Below, in pieces: positions 12,418 through 24,869 of a stretch of 64,000 bases of DNA. Under the pieces are notes generated by a model. The model was not told the DNA's origin and did no database searches. It was given only the letters and a program-made list of their open reading frames with translations. Position 1 is the stretch's first letter. Every line of letters begins with the position of its first letter. Origin of the DNA: Callorhinus ursinus (Eukaryota; Chordata; Mammalia; Carnivora; Otariidae). The stretch is taken from the NCBI RefSeq assembly GCF_003265705.1, contig NW_020312968.1:11275732-11339731 (forward strand). Reading direction: 5' to 3'. The translations under genes were made by a program, and so were the position numbers.

Positions 12418-13165
12418 GTGGCCCCTTCTGGGTATATACTCAGAAGAACTGAAAGCGGAGTCCAAAGAGATATTTGTACGGTCACATGCCTGGCTGCCTC
12501 ATTCTCCGTAGCCACAGGAAGAAGCGACCCACGTGTCTATCGATGGATGAATGGATAAACAAATGTAGTATATACCTGCAATGGAATAGAATTCAGCCTT
12601 ACAAAGAAGGAAAATTCTGGGGCACCTGTGTGGCTCAGTCGGTTAATTGTCTGCCTTTGGCTTAGGTCACGATCCCAGGGTCCTGGGATCGAGGCCCGTG
12701 TCGGGCTTCCTGCTCAACGGGGAGTCGGCTTCTCCCTCTCCCTCTGCCCCTCCCCCCACTCATGTTCTTTCCCTCTCTCTCAAATAAATAAATAATCTTA
12801 AAAAAAAAAAAAGGAAAGAAATTCTGTCACGTGCCACAACACAGATTGAACCTTGAGGACGTTATACTAAGTAAAATAAGCCCGTCACAAAAAGACAAAT
12901 ACTGCATGATTCTGCTTATATGAGGGACCTAGAATAGTCCAGTTCCTAGATGCGTGAGGTGCGATGGTGGTTTCCAGGGGCTGGGGGAGAGCAGGGGCTG
13001 GGGTATGTTGTTTAAGGGGCGCAGATCTTTAGTTTTTACAAGATGAAAAGGGTTTCGGAGACAGGTTGCGCAACAGTGTGAACGTACTTAACTCTCTTGA
13101 ACTGTACACTTAAAAATGATTAAAATACATTTGCTGTTATATGGATTTGACCACCATTTTTAAAG
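12418..13165 (+). mobile_element. L1 3' end, interrupted by a CAN SINE
   Basis: CTGGGTATATACTCAGAAGA, ATGGATAAACAAATGTAGTA, ATAAGCCCGTCACAAAAAGA, GGTTTCCAGGGGCTGGGG and TGTACACTTAAAAATGATTA are the ordered signatures of an old L1 3' end. Confidence 0.9.
12619..12812 (+). mobile_element. CAN SINE inserted in L1
   Basis: GGCACCTGTGTGGCTCAGTC head and A-tail. Duplications GAAGGAAAATTCTG and GAAAGAAATTCTG flank it, and the L1 text resumes immediately after. Confidence 0.95.
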
Positions 13166-13168
13166 ATT

Positions 13169-13367
13169 TCTTTTTTAAGATTTTATTTATTCATTTGAGA
13201 GAGAGAGAATGAGAGATAGAGAGCACGAGAAGGGGGAAGGTCAGAGGGAGAAGCAGACTCCCCGCCGAGCAGGAAGCCCGATGCGGGACTCGATCCCGGG
13301 ACTCCGGGATCATGACCTGAGCCGAAGGCAGTCGCTTAACCAACTGAGCCACCCAGGCGCCCCCCCC
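13169..13367 (-). mobile_element. CAN SINE
   Basis: TTTTTTAAGATTTTATTTAT start and head reverse complement ending in a C-run. Flanked by CCATTTTTAAAGATTTC and CCATTTTTAAAAATTTC. Confidence 0.95.
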
Positions 13368-13739
13368 CCATTTTTAAAAATTTCTTAATCAAAAAATAAA
13401 TACAGTGTCTTAACCCACAACAGTTCATCTCTCACCCCACTACATTTTCACCGAGGGTCAGCCAGGGGCTCTGTCCCATGTTATTATTGGCCTCCCTCTG
13501 GACCCAGCCAGTGGGGTAACCACCTTCTGGAAGGCTGCTGGTTTCCATGGCTGAGGAGAGAGACTAGGGGTGAGTCTTCCCCACCCGAACCTGATAAGCT
13601 CAAGCACCCACAGGGACATGGGGGCAAGAAAGGCACTAACTAATGCGGATCTAAGAGGTACGTCTAGAAAAAAACCATAGGGGTGGCTACTGCCCCAAGA
13701 GACTGACCAGACTCGAACAGACAAGAAGTGGGCTGTGTT

Positions 13740-13776
13740 TAGTTGGTTTTTGTTTTTGTTTTTGTTTTTGTTTTAA
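13740..13776. repeat. (GTTTTT)n simple repeat
   Basis: Repeated GTTTTT hexamers. Inside a stretch with no recognised gene. Confidence 0.9.
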
Positions 13777-14558
13777 ACCACCAGCCTGGCCTAAAAGTGT
13801 CTGTGACTGCTCAAGATTTTAAGTGACCTTTGGTCCCCTCAGCGACCTTTGGGCAGCGAGCAGGCCTCCCCCAAGGATATCCTCTACGAGTGCCCTACTC
13901 AAATGACATTTAGGAGAGCAATCGAAGAGCAAAGCACAGCCCCAGGCCGTGGACCGCACAGACAGGGAGCTGCCTCCAGGGAGCTGAATCAGGGCCCGTT
14001 GGAGAAAGACGCTCTCCCCGCAGAGGGGGGGGGGAGTGTGAGCCTCTCGGAATGTCCGCATACCCTCGGTCCGCATCAGACTGTGGACCAGGGACGCTGT
14101 GCAGCCCCGTATTTTCCTTTCCCAAAGGAGTGGTTCGTGCTCAGATCCTATCCTGATGCCGCGTCTGCATGTGGGGCGGGGAGTCCCAGATAGCCCAGCG
14201 TTCTGGCTCGCTGGTTTCCAGGTGGGTGAGACTGCACCTCATTCACTCAAGTACAAGGAGACCCAAATTTTGAACTGGATACTGACCCTGAACGGGACAT
14301 CTGGGCTCCAGGGACAATGAGAGCGGAATGAGTCTATTCTGAGCACAGCAGGAGGGTGCGCTGGTACGCTGGGTAGAGTGTGGCGTTCACTAGGCCTTCT
14401 GACGGTCTCCGATTCCGAGTACACTTTAAGGTCGCACCTTCGGCCTCCCTTGTAGCTGGAAGAGACTCAATGATGAGTGTACTTCTTTGCCTTCTGTTTT
14501 CACTGGTTATACATGTGTACCAAGAAGGGGGTCTGGGAATAAGCATATTAGAAATGAC

Positions 14559-14599
14559 GGAAGGAAGGAAGGAAGGAAGGAAGGAAAGAAAGAAAGAAA
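14559..14599. repeat. (GGAA)n/(GAAA)n microsatellite
   Basis: Pure GGAA tetranucleotides passing into GAAA. Confidence 0.95.
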
Positions 14600-15166
14600 C
14601 TAACTACAAATATAGGTTTGAATTAAACCACTCAAAAAAAAAATAGATAAAAATAGATGATCGGTACGACGAAGGCCTGGAGCAGACAGGAGAGAATATT
14701 AAGAGAATAGGGGCCGATGTTGGCACAAAATAGGAGGAGGGCCACCACACGGGGGACCTGCTGAAGGCTTGGAGGACGAGGTGCTTTGGTTCATTTATCT
14801 GCTTGTGTTGGGGTCTCCAGCCCATCGCACACCCCCCAGTACCTGCGTGGAGATTACAGAGCAATCACACCGCCAGCGAAGCGTGTTCTCGGGCATGACA
14901 TTAAGGCTAGACTTGGTACCTTCTGTAACGTGTGGTTGGTGCCACTGGCTTGCTCACTCCAGTCCCGCACAGAATCCCAGAGCTGGCGAGTCTTCCTGGA
15001 GGAAGAGGTCCATGGGAAGGAGCCACTGGCCAGCACTCAGGTGTAATAGATTCTATTAATTCATACCTGTGACAGAACCATTTTTAGAGGGTTTTATGGG
15101 GCTTTGTTATTTTATTTTACTTTATTTTATTTATGTATTTTTTTAATCGCCCAACCCTGGGACTTA

Positions 15167-15379
15167 CAATTTTTAAAAATATTTATTTATTTATTTATTT
15201 TAAAGGGAGAGAGAGGGAGGGAGGAGAGGCAAAGGGGGAGGGAGTGGGAGAGAATTTCAAGCAGACTCCCCGCGGAGCACGGAGCCCGACTTGGGGCTCG
15301 ATCCCATGACCCTGAGATCATGACCTGAGCCGAAATCAAGAGTCAGATGCTCAACTGACAGAGCCACCATGCAGGCGCC
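15167..15379 (-). mobile_element. CAN SINE
   Basis: ATTTATTTATTTATTTTAAA start, GAGCCACCATGCAGGCGCCC end. Duplications GGGACTTACAATTTT and GGGACTTGCAATTTT flank it. Confidence 0.95.
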
Positions 15380-16105
15380 CTGGGACTTGCAATTTTAAAG
15401 CTCTTCTGCTGGGGTGGGAGAGTCTGGGGGGAGGAGGGTGTTATGATGACTTAAGACAGTGGCGATGGCCCCATAGGTACCAAGGATCGCAAAGGAATGA
15501 GTCAAGGTAGGTGAGTCAGCCAGCCACTACCTCAACCCAGAAAAGCAGCAATGCCATTCAAGGCCACCCTGGCTCCTCCTTTGGGCCGGCGCCTTGCTTT
15601 CCGCCATGAAATTCAAAGAGAAAAGATCTTTGTAATCAGGAAGCCAGAGACATTAGCAGAGCCCAGAAAGAGGTCGTTAACTTTCTGGATATGGGGACTT
15701 CATCCCATTAACACTTGGCAGCCCTGACCAGAAGCTTGACGTGGTTATTGAAAAAAGAAAAGTGCTTGGTTTTTCATCCCTGAGACTCTCCAATCACATA
15801 CACCTTGGTCAAGTCTGTGTCCTTCCCCATCTCTGGATTTCTCCGTCCCTGGAGCACCTGCCTCTCCTTTGGCCGCACCAGCTTACTTGACTCACATCCT
15901 CTGCTGTGCTGAAAGAAATGTCTGAGTTCTGGACTGACTTCCTATGCACTTCCTATTGTCCTCCTCAATCTGCTCTCATGTCTAATGACCTGATAGGGTA
16001 ACAACTACAGACCATTAATCCAAACTCTCAAGTCTTCTCTTAATCTCGTTCATGCTGGAGTTTCCAAGAAAGCGAGAGGATCTAGCTGAAGGCAGGGAGC
16101 AAGGC
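15380..16105. other. Intergenic, nothing recognised
   Basis: No supported gene, RNA or repeat. Confidence 0.45.
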
Positions 16106-16735
16106 CTGCCATGACAAATCACCGCACACTGGGGGGTGCTTAAAACAACAGAAATTTATTCTCTCCCTGTTCTGGAGGCCAGAAATCCAAAATCAAGGTG
16201 ATGACACGGTCACATTCTCTCCCAAGGCTCTAGGGGAGGATCCTTCCACGCCTCTTGTAGCTTCTGGTGGTTGCGGGCCACACTTGGAGGTCCTCGACTT
16301 GTAGACACACCACTCCAATGTCTGTCTCTGTGTCTGCGTCTTCCCAAGGCATTCTCCTCTCCATGGGTCTGGGTCCACATTTCCCTCTTCCCTTTTTTTT
16401 TTTTTAAGATTTATTTGAGAGAGAGTGCACACGGTGGGGAGGGGCAAAGGGAGAGGGAGAGAAGCAGACTCCCCACTGAGCACAGAGCCCTACACGGGGC
16501 TCGATCTCATGACCCTGAGATCAGATCTGAGCCAGAACCAAGAGTCAGACATTCAACCAACTGCTCCCCCCCCAGGTGCCCCCACATTTCCCTCTTCTGA
16601 CAAGGACACCAGCCACAATGACCTCACTTTAACTTGTGTAATTACATCTGCAAAGACCCTATTTCTGAATAAGGTCACAGGCTGAGATTCTGGGGAAACA
16701 TGAGTTTGAGGGGATAGCAGTCAATCCGGGACAAC
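16106..16735 (-). mobile_element. MLT1-type MaLR LTR, interrupted by a CAN SINE
   Basis: Antisense order TGCCATGACAAATCACC, CTTAAAACAACAGAAATTTA, GGAGGCCAGAAATCC, GACAAGGACACCAG and GACCCTATTTCTGAATAAGG matches an MLT1-type LTR. Solitary. Confidence 0.85.
16392..16578 (-). mobile_element. CAN SINE inserted in the MLT1 LTR
   Basis: Flanked by CCACATTTCCCTCTTC duplications at about 16376 and 16581, so the insertion post-dates the LTR. Confidence 0.95.
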
Positions 16736-16847
16736 CCAGTGACTAACCCCAGGAATGAAAGTCTTTCTGTCTGGGAGTCAGGGGCATGGCCCGGAGTGGC
16801 TGCCTAGTGCCTTTACCTTGGCCTCTGGTCTGCCGCAGGTGGCCCTC

Positions 16848-17000
16848 ACAGTTGAGCACTCACTCTGGACCAGGCCTTATATAGTTTTACGTGCAGTAGC
16901 TCATTACATTGCCACAAAAATCCCAGGAGGCGGACTCTCACCGTCCCCGTTTGGCAAAGGGCACTAACGGTGCTGAGAAGTTGAGTGCATTGTAGACGAA
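16848..17000 (-). repeat. MIR SINE fragment
   Basis: GAGCACTCACTCTGGACCAG, GTAGCTCATTACATTGCCAC and CCCCGTTTGGCAAAGGGC follow the antisense MIR order. Confidence 0.6.
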
Positions 17001-18663
17001 TGCCCACAGAGGCATCAGACCACCTCTGCGCAGAGCACTTAGGTCTGGATGAGGTTTGCTTTTCTCCGTTTATTTTGTATTTCTAAAAAACGTCAAACTA
17101 TGAAACATGGAGAAAGAGTATATCAAGGTCCACATTTTAAAAATAATATGTTTGAAAAGCGAATTAACCAAAATAATTCACACAAGCATCTGGCCATGAG
17201 GAAACAAAAGCCTGCCCGTGAAAAACGGTGCGCATCTCTTCAAGTCGGCCTTGTGCAGCTAACTTCAGCCAAGCCCCAGGGTTCGCTACCTGAGTGCTAT
17301 GAGCTGGGTCTCCCCCAGGAGTGGTGAGCCCCAAGTCGAAAAGGGGCCGGACCTACGTCTCCCTGATTGTGATAGCAGTCAGTCTCCACCTTCGGGACCG
17401 GCCTGGAGGAAGGAACAATCCTTCTGGCCCAAAGGAACTCCCGTCCAACTAGGCCGTGACAAGACGGGGACCGGTCACTTTCCTCGGGGAGCTTGTGTTC
17501 TGGCGGGGAGACAGGCACATAAACAAACACATGAGCGCATTTCAGGGAGGGAGCCGTGCTGAGTAGACGGCGACGCAGAGTGAGGGGCCGTGACCTTTGG
17601 GTGGCCAGCGTGAGGCCGGGGCCTGAGAGAAGAGCCTCTTTCAGGAGTTGACGAAGTTACTGAGAGCTGAATCGCAAGAGGGTGAGCAGTTTGTCAGCTG
17701 GAGCGGGACTGGAGAAGGGGAAACACTTCATCCATCTGCCCGGCCAGCCTGCACCTTGGGGGCCCACACAACGGCCCCCTTCTACTGCTGCACCTGTCCA
17801 GCAGCTATGTCATTTCATAGAACAAGTGCAAATTAAATATGAAGGTTTATCTGTGAAGCTCTTGCCCTGATTGTAAGGTAAATGTGTGCAAATAGTTAGA
17901 CATAAGTTTGTTAAGTGTTCAGCACTGGGGAGCAATGCACTCCATCAAGGAAAGGGAGACACATGCCCCTTTAGGAACGACCTCCTCTTCAATTCACAAA
18001 TAAATAATGGGAGCCGGGAAGGAAATTATTGTCTTTAAATCAAAGGCCACTTTGGCATTCTTCCACAACAGTTACGGTGAGCCCAGACTATGTCCCTGAA
18101 CCCTAGGAAAAGCCTGGATTCCAAACCGTGGCTGGAGTAGAGTTCCCAGAGCTGGGGTGCCCATGGGGTGCTGTCGGTCTTGTCTTGGGGTAGACCTGGG
18201 TGGCCAGCCTCAGCAGGCTTCATTTTTAGCCCCTCCCTCCGTTGCTGGAAAAGGCTAATACGTAGAGCCATCGGGCATGCACCAGGGGACACCACGTTGA
18301 TGGCTCGCCCAACGTCCATCCAGTCGCCTCCAGCTCAGCGCTGTAGTAAGACTGTGGTCTGGAGAGGTAAATTCCCCGCATGGCGCGCCGTCCTTTGCAG
18401 CCGGGATGTTAGCGGGTCACGGCACTCCAGCTGTAAGTAGAGAATGACTTACAGGAGTCCCCCGAGCTGGAGGTCACCCCAGGGAGGCGCAGCCACGTGC
18501 ACGGGGAGGAGACCTTCCGGCCAACACGCGGGCCGATGCACCGGGTTCTTTGGGGGCGCTGCAGCAGCCGCGGGCATCCAGCCCGCGATTCACAGGGGCC
18601 AGAGAGCTGGCCGCAGCAACCACGGGGCTTCTGCTACAATTATACGGAGCCGGGCGGGGGGGT
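17001..18663. other. Intergenic, nothing recognised
   Basis: About 1.7 kb with no supported gene or named repeat. Confidence 0.45.
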
Positions 18664-18785
18664 GGGGTTCAAGGTTCTCTGTACGTCAGACTTACCTGGA
18701 AAATCTGTTAAAGCACAGCTTGCCGGGCCTCAGTCCCCAGGGTTTCCCCTTCCGTGGGTCTGAGCTGAGGCCCGAGAAGTTGTCT
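18664..18785 (+). mobile_element. hAT MER5-type element fragment
   Basis: CAAGGTTCTCTGTACGTCAG, CTTACCTGGAAAATCTGTTA and GGGTCTGAGCTGAGGCCCGA follow MER5-type order. Confidence 0.75.
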
Positions 18786-20009
18786 TTCTGCTGCCCTCCC
18801 AGACGTCGGGGAGGCGGCTGGTCTGGAACACACTTGGGAAACTCCTCTTTCGAGGTCCCAATTCCTCCTTTCTCCTGGGTGCAGGATCGATGGCTACGTT
18901 GTTCCTTTGTATCATTTTTTAACCTTCCTGGAGGTTCTGTGCATCAGGTCATACCCTTTGTTAAACGCCTTGCGGGTTGCTGGGCTTCTGTACCGGCGCT
19001 CTCAACATTCTCGGAATTCTCCACTGAATCCTCCTGTCGCCTCCGTTGGGGACTTGGGGTCAATTCTCTGTCCCTGGCTCTATCGCTTGCGGAAGTCCCA
19101 TGACTCATGCTGACATGAACCCCATCCTACCAGATGTTCTTCATTTCAGCTTCCTATCTAAATAACCCCCTCTTGTGCTGTAACTGCCCCAGACTCCCCC
19201 ACTTTCTCCCAAAATAATCCAGTCGGGAATGTTCACTGGAGGACAGGGTTAGGGTCTATTTTGCTCAAAGGCAAACATGCCTTGAATTTAGCACAGAAAC
19301 CGAAGTAGCCCCACAGAAGAAAAGATAAAGTTATAAGAACGTCTTTTTATCTACCAAAGGGAAACAGAAGTCGGATGGCAGGTGCCTGCTTTGTGCTCCA
19401 TTTTTTAAGATCTGATCCTTTTTCTTTTCTTCTTCTTCCTCTTCTTTTTTTTTTTTTTTGGTAAAGTATCTTAATGTAAAATTTAAAATCAAAACAACCT
19501 AAAAGAGCCCTCTTTGAAGGGTATGAGAGTGGATAAGATTGATTAAATGGCATCTTGCTAGATGCGTCTATTTAAAAATTGGTTAAAAGGTATTATTTAC
19601 CCAATGAACCATAAGGGCTCAAAAAAAAAATCCTAACACAATAACAGTCCCTCAGGTAAATGCCCCTTCAGACAGTTTTTTAAATGTGTATCATTTATTT
19701 GATAAAGCATAGCAGCCTATCGAGAGAGGAGTTATGGTCTGCTGCATAAATAGGCATTTGGACAGCTTTAAAAATGCATACTCTTTACACCCAAATGCCG
19801 AGGGAAAATCCCAACAGAAAGTGGTTATTATGAGCAAAGAGCAACCACTTTTCAAAACCAAGAGGTGATCCAGCCCAGTGGTGTCTTTCAAATTTTCTTC
19901 TCCTAGAGCTGCATTAATCTTCTCCTTATTTATTTATTTATTTCAATGACCACATGTCCCTTCTGGGTCTGGGTCAAGAGGCTTCTGACCTTCCCTGAGC
20001 TCAGGCTTA
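18786..20009. other. Intergenic, nothing recognised
   Basis: Contains a T-run near 19446-19460 and an A-run at 19622, otherwise no feature supported. Confidence 0.45.
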
Positions 20010-20145
20010 TGGGTGTTCTCACCGTTGTGTGCCCACCAGAATCACCAGGGAGCCTACCCAGACCCCACCCCAAAGAGGCTGGGGCACAGTTCTAGAAGCT
20101 CCTCAGGTGATTCCGATCTGCAGTCAGGGTTGAGAAGCCCCAGGC
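20010..20145 (+). mobile_element. hAT MER5-type element fragment
   Basis: CCAGAATCACCAGGGAGCC, GAAGCTCCTCAGGTGATTCC and GGTTGAGAAGCCCCAGG keep the order of a MER5-type element. Confidence 0.7.
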
Positions 20146-20154
20146 TAGATAAAA

Positions 20155-20260
20155 AATCCAAAGCTCAGAGAGGCCAAGTGACTTGCCCAAGATCACACAG
20201 CAAGCCTGGGGGCGACCCAGGTATCTGGATCTTCACTCATGCTGCTCCTATACACTCTCT
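20155..20260 (-). repeat. MIR SINE fragment
   Basis: CTCAGAGAGGCCAAGTGACT, TGCCCAAGATCACACAGC and GGGGGCGACCCAGG are the antisense MIR core. Confidence 0.8.
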
Positions 20261-20617
20261 CCTTGCCTTGCAGAGTGGCCTTTTCCCTTTACTTTTAATA
20301 CAATTTCATGCTTCTTTCATTACATCTACATTTAGAGTATTTAAATAGTGTGGAGTAGTTATGCAATTGCATCAGCAAGCATTTAGGAAATGCAGTGAGA
20401 AAAAATACACTTCCATTCCCCAAATACCAGCTCAGTGAGTACTTTTGTATTAATTGTGCTAGATTGCCTTAGATACCATTTTCATCTTTATATATCTTCC
20501 CTATTTGTAAATGTGAGTTTACATGTTTGTGTATTTTAAAATTTTATACCCCAGGCAGTCTACCTTACTGCAAATTCTCTATTGGTTTTAAGTTAATTTT
20601 AAAAATAATAGATGTTT

Positions 20618-20826
20618 GGGGTGCCTGGGAGGCTCAGTCAGTTAAGCCTCAAACTTTTTTGATTTTGGCTCAGGTCCTGATCTTACGGTCATGAGATGGA
20701 GCCCCGCGTGCAGCTCTGCACTGAGTGTGGAGTCTGCTTAAGAGTCTCTCTCTCCAAAAAAAAGAAAAAAAGAATGTCTCTCTCCTTCGCCCTCTGCCCC
20801 TCCCCCACCCCTCTCTCTAAATAATA
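20618..20826 (+). mobile_element. CAN SINE with internal A-rich interruption
   Basis: GGGTGCCTGGGAGGCTCAGT head. The CTCTCTCTCC body is broken by an A-rich stretch at 20756-20772, after which CTCTCTCC resumes, as if part of the body was duplicated around a short insert. Confidence 0.9.
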
Positions 20827-21654
20827 ATAATGGATATTCACTGAAAAGTTCAAGGAATATAAACCTACATAAGATAGGAAATAGAGGGTCCTAAACCCTT
20901 TGCCTCCCAGTTTCTAGAAGAAATCTTTTTTTTTTTTCTATACATTCTCTGAAATGAGAACGAATGATGCATACGATTCTGTAATTTGTTCTTTTTTTCT
21001 TTTTCTACTTTAACTACATGCTCTGGGCTCCTTTCCCTGTCAGTACATACGGATTACCTCATATACACCATGCCACTAAATGGATGTCCCTAATTCATTT
21101 CACCAGTCTTCTCCTGAAACACTGAAAAGCCTTTTCTATCAGAAACATCCAGTACACAAACAAACAACTAAGCATGTGAACGTCAGGGCCTCCCAGCTGG
21201 GGCCCCGGCCCTCCCCGGCTGCCCCCTCCAGGCGGCCGGTCCCCCGGGCCCGCGGCCCAGTGCACACTCCGTACCCTGAAGATAGAGGGCTGGGAGGACT
21301 CCTGTCATTGACTCCCCAGCCCAACCCGCCGGTGGAAAAGCAGCCCGCAAGGAGTGACACTGATAATTCGCCTCATTTCCAAGGCAACTCAGAGAACAGG
21401 GAGGCCAGGCCCAGGATGCGCCTGGTCTGAATGTGCTTTCAGAAATCCCCAAAGCTGCCAGGATTCAAGGCCTTGAGGTCTCCTGCCCAGACTAAACTTT
21501 GTGTTCCGGGTCCCTCCTCCTGCTCCTGCCAGGATGGGAGGTAAGATGGAAAAAGAGCCATTCAGTTACAGCAACACGGGTAGTTTTGTCTTTCACTCTT
21601 GTCTTCAAACATCAAGGAATGAAAGGAAATAGAAACTCATTGCCGAAAGAGTGA

Positions 21655-22245
21655 ATTTTGCAGAAAGCAATTTAGCAGTATTTCAAGAGCCTTGAAAAGG
21701 CCCTTGAAACTCTGACCTAGAGATCCTATCTCTGGGCAGCCTAAAAAGACAATCACACTTGTGCGGGAATATTAAGAGCCCAGGCTCCACCCTTTCCTGG
21801 CAAGCGGCTTTGGACAAGATACCTCTCCGTGCCCGTTTCCTCATCTCTAAAATACGAAGAATACTTGTACCTCCTCATTGGGCTCTTGTGAAGATGAGGT
21901 CAATTCACCCATGTAAGCATTCCGAAAGGGACAAAGAAAGCTTTGCAAATGTCGGCTATTGTCATGTGTAACAGCAGCGGTTGATAGGGAGCTGGTTAAA
22001 CAAACACTGGAATATTATGTAGCCATGAAAAATCACCATGGGGCAAATCCTCGCAACGTACCGTCAATTGAGAAAGACAGAATAAAAAAACAACTTTACA
22101 CAAAGTGTGATATTGATTACACACGATTGCAGCAAAGTGTTGGGTATGTCCAGACTCTAAGATGATGAGCATTTTTATATTTTTATATATCCTATAAGGT
22201 TTTCTGTAAATAGGCATCAGTGACTTTTATAATCAGGAATGAAAG
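21655..22245 (+). mobile_element. Old L1/HAL1-like 3' fragment
   Basis: AAACTCTGACCTAGAGATCC, ACTGGAATATTATGTAGCCA and a TTTTTATATTTTTATATA end follow the order of an old L1-type 3' end. A MIR lies inside it. Confidence 0.6.
21770..21960 (+). repeat. MIR SINE inside the L1-like region
   Basis: GAGCCCAGGCTCC, TTTCCTCATCTCTAAAATAC and CTCTTGTGAAGATGAG are sense MIR landmarks. Confidence 0.75.
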
Positions 22246-24869
22246 TTTTTTTTTTTTAAATAAAAAAGGATCTCAGGACGCAAACATGTATCAAACAATG
22301 CTAATCCTTTTCTGCCAACTTTAGGGCCAATGCTGCTCCAAAGCAGAGGGCTAAGGGTTGTTTGCTCTCTTGGTCTCCCCACTGTGTGTGGCTCTTCCCC
22401 CACCACAGCTGTCCTGCCTTTTCACTGCCCTCCTTTCTCCCTTACTCGGCTTCCTCTCAAGATAGGAGTCTATGAACTTATTCAGGCTCAACTGTAAAAG
22501 ACTGTTAATTCTTAAAGCATCATGCTTCCCATGAAAATATATGTTCTACCACGGAACAGAGAAGAAGGATGACATCCCTAACAGTAGAATTTTAGACACC
22601 ATCCAGACAAAGGAGGATGCTGTTAAATAAGCAGGAGGGAAAAAGATTTCCCGATGCCTCTGAAATCAAATCCTGGTGATGCATTAGGCTAACTCAGCTC
22701 AAAATCAATGACGTTCAAAGTGCAAAATCCTTATCTCCTGAGAGGAGCTGACCTTGATCAAATGACCAGGAATGAATAAACCCAGTTGGAGGTAGGGTGG
22801 AAGAGGGAGGTAGAAAGGGCAGGTTCACCCAGGAGAGAGGTTTACTATTTTCAGTATGATATAGGTCAGTCATGAGCCTTTGGGGTATCCAGAAGGAGAC
22901 GCAGGGAAATAAGGCCGATTCCTTGGCGAGGGCAAGAAAGACACCAGTGGCTTCCAAGAACTGGACTCACCTGACTTTCTGCCCACCGGAGGGAGCAGGA
23001 AGGAAAAATGAATGCCCTTCCCAAATTCAGAGGGCACTGTGCTGGGGAAAGGACATGCCTGGAATTGACATTGTCAGCCCAGGTTTGTAACAAAGAAATA
23101 GCTTCGAAATTTTAAAATTATTCATTCTCCCCCTCCCCCATGCTGTGGCCTCATCCCAGGAAGTAGCAAGTCAACTGTATCCAATGAGGATTAAAGATAA
23201 TAAATAAAAGAGTAGCAATTAGTTGTGCGCCCTGATTTAAGAGGCCAGGCTGCCTGAGTCACGCTCGAGTGCCTTATCAAATTTAGGTCTATTATGACTG
23301 TCTTGTATTTCAATTGATGTTTGTGCTCACGTCTGAAGGCCCTTGTACCGAAAGGCTTTTCTGATATAAAAGAACTTAAACGTATAGATTGTTCTAGGAT
23401 TCTATCATTCTTGCAGCACGAGGCAAAAGAGCTCAAGATGGCAGTTTAATGAGTCATGCAAAGCGGCTCAGAATTCAGTGTTACTGCTTCAGTTGTTTCC
23501 CCCTCTCCAAAGGACAGGCGCGAGGCAGAGTCATACGGTTGCTCTCTAAATGCCATGGTTCTGACTTGCCTTTTTATAAGTCTTGGTAATTTCCTTGCTT
23601 TCTGAAAAGCAAAAGCATTCCAGGGGCCCCAATCTGAGATGGGCTGATAAGCAGAGTCCTTTTCAGAGCCAAACAGGGCCAAAAAAAAAAAAAAAAAAAA
23701 AAACAAGAAACAAAACGAAACAAAACAAAAAAGAAAACCCAAAGGTGAGGAAATCAGCCCTGGGGGGAGTGGGGGACTTTCCAGGCAACGCTTGCCCCGA
23801 ATGCACCCCTTCCTGAGCTAGTGCCAGGGCAGACCGTGGAGGTAGATGCTGGAAGGACCCTCTCTGAAATGTGACAAAAGTCCCCTCCTTTGTGGCAGCG
23901 GCGTCCTTGGCCAGGGACCTGGGAGAGCGCCCTGAGCAGCCCCAGCGGGCAAGGGTTTCCCTGCTTGATTGACAAATCTAATTTTAACCGAGCACTAATT
24001 CTTGCATTTGCTGCCCTCCGTATTTTCACCTCCCGGCCATAATTTTACCTGCCAACTCAGGTAAACAGTCTTTAATAGGACAAAGCCTTCGAAAGGTTAG
24101 ACCGTACTGGGTTGTGTGCTGAGAGTTTGTACTTTTGTGTTGAGTCCTCATAAGCGAGATTTGGCCGTACAAGCCCCGCATCGGGCTCCCCTAGGGTCGC
24201 CTCCCGGCTGTACTTTTGGGGAGAGAAGGGTTCTCTGCTGTCCTCCGTTCAGGTGTGAGGGGACCAAAAAGGAGATTCACAGCCCCCTTGCTGTCCACCT
24301 CTCATCGCCCTCCGTTTGTCACTGCACACGATGATGTAGTGACATGCTGGGGACATGCAAAAGGAAATGACACCCGAGGAGAGAAGGATTTTAAGTCGAA
24401 CAGGACTATGGCTCTTCTCATAATACAAGGGAATGGCTCTCAAGAAAGAAAGGGAACAAAATTTAAAGTCGTTATCATGCTCTGTACTACATAAAAATCA
24501 AGTTAGCATATGAGAAACCCTAAAAATAACAAAGAATTAGCCAGGATGCTTAAATTCAGTCCCTAGCTTCCCCCAACAATGTTATATGGGGAAGCACAGT
24601 TTGTCTCAAACACCCCGTGGTTGGGCAGGCAAGGCAATCGGAGGTCTCTAGAAGCCCCACAGGCTGATACTACGTTGGATTTTAGGAAACCTCTGTAGTT
24701 TGTAGTGTGGCAATTTGTGGTTCTCAGGTCCACAGCCACAAATTGCTTTCATATCAATATTAGGTATTTGTGGGCTCAGTGAGGCTCTTACACGTTTTGC
24801 GAAGGCACAGCCACATTATTTTTGGACTCCCTAATTCATGCGAAAACCAGCAGCCGTGGGTAATTGTAT
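22246..24869. other. Long repeat-poor intergenic stretch
   Basis: About 2.6 kb without a recognised interspersed repeat except an A-run with degenerate AAAC repeats at 23680-23740. The part 23180-24110 is complex in composition and holds a TTGATTGACA motif at about 23965. It is a candidate for a conserved non-coding block. A short perfect hairpin lies at 24710-24746. Confidence 0.45.
24710..24746. repeat. Short perfect hairpin
   Basis: Arms GCAATTTGTGG and CCACAAATTGC (11 bases, perfect) with a 15-base loop. Confidence 0.85.

Larger units (their letters stand above)
13368..15166. other. Intergenic, few simple repeats only
   Basis: Apart from the GTTTTT and GGAA simple repeats, no feature is supported across about 1.8 kb. 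Confidence 0.5.
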
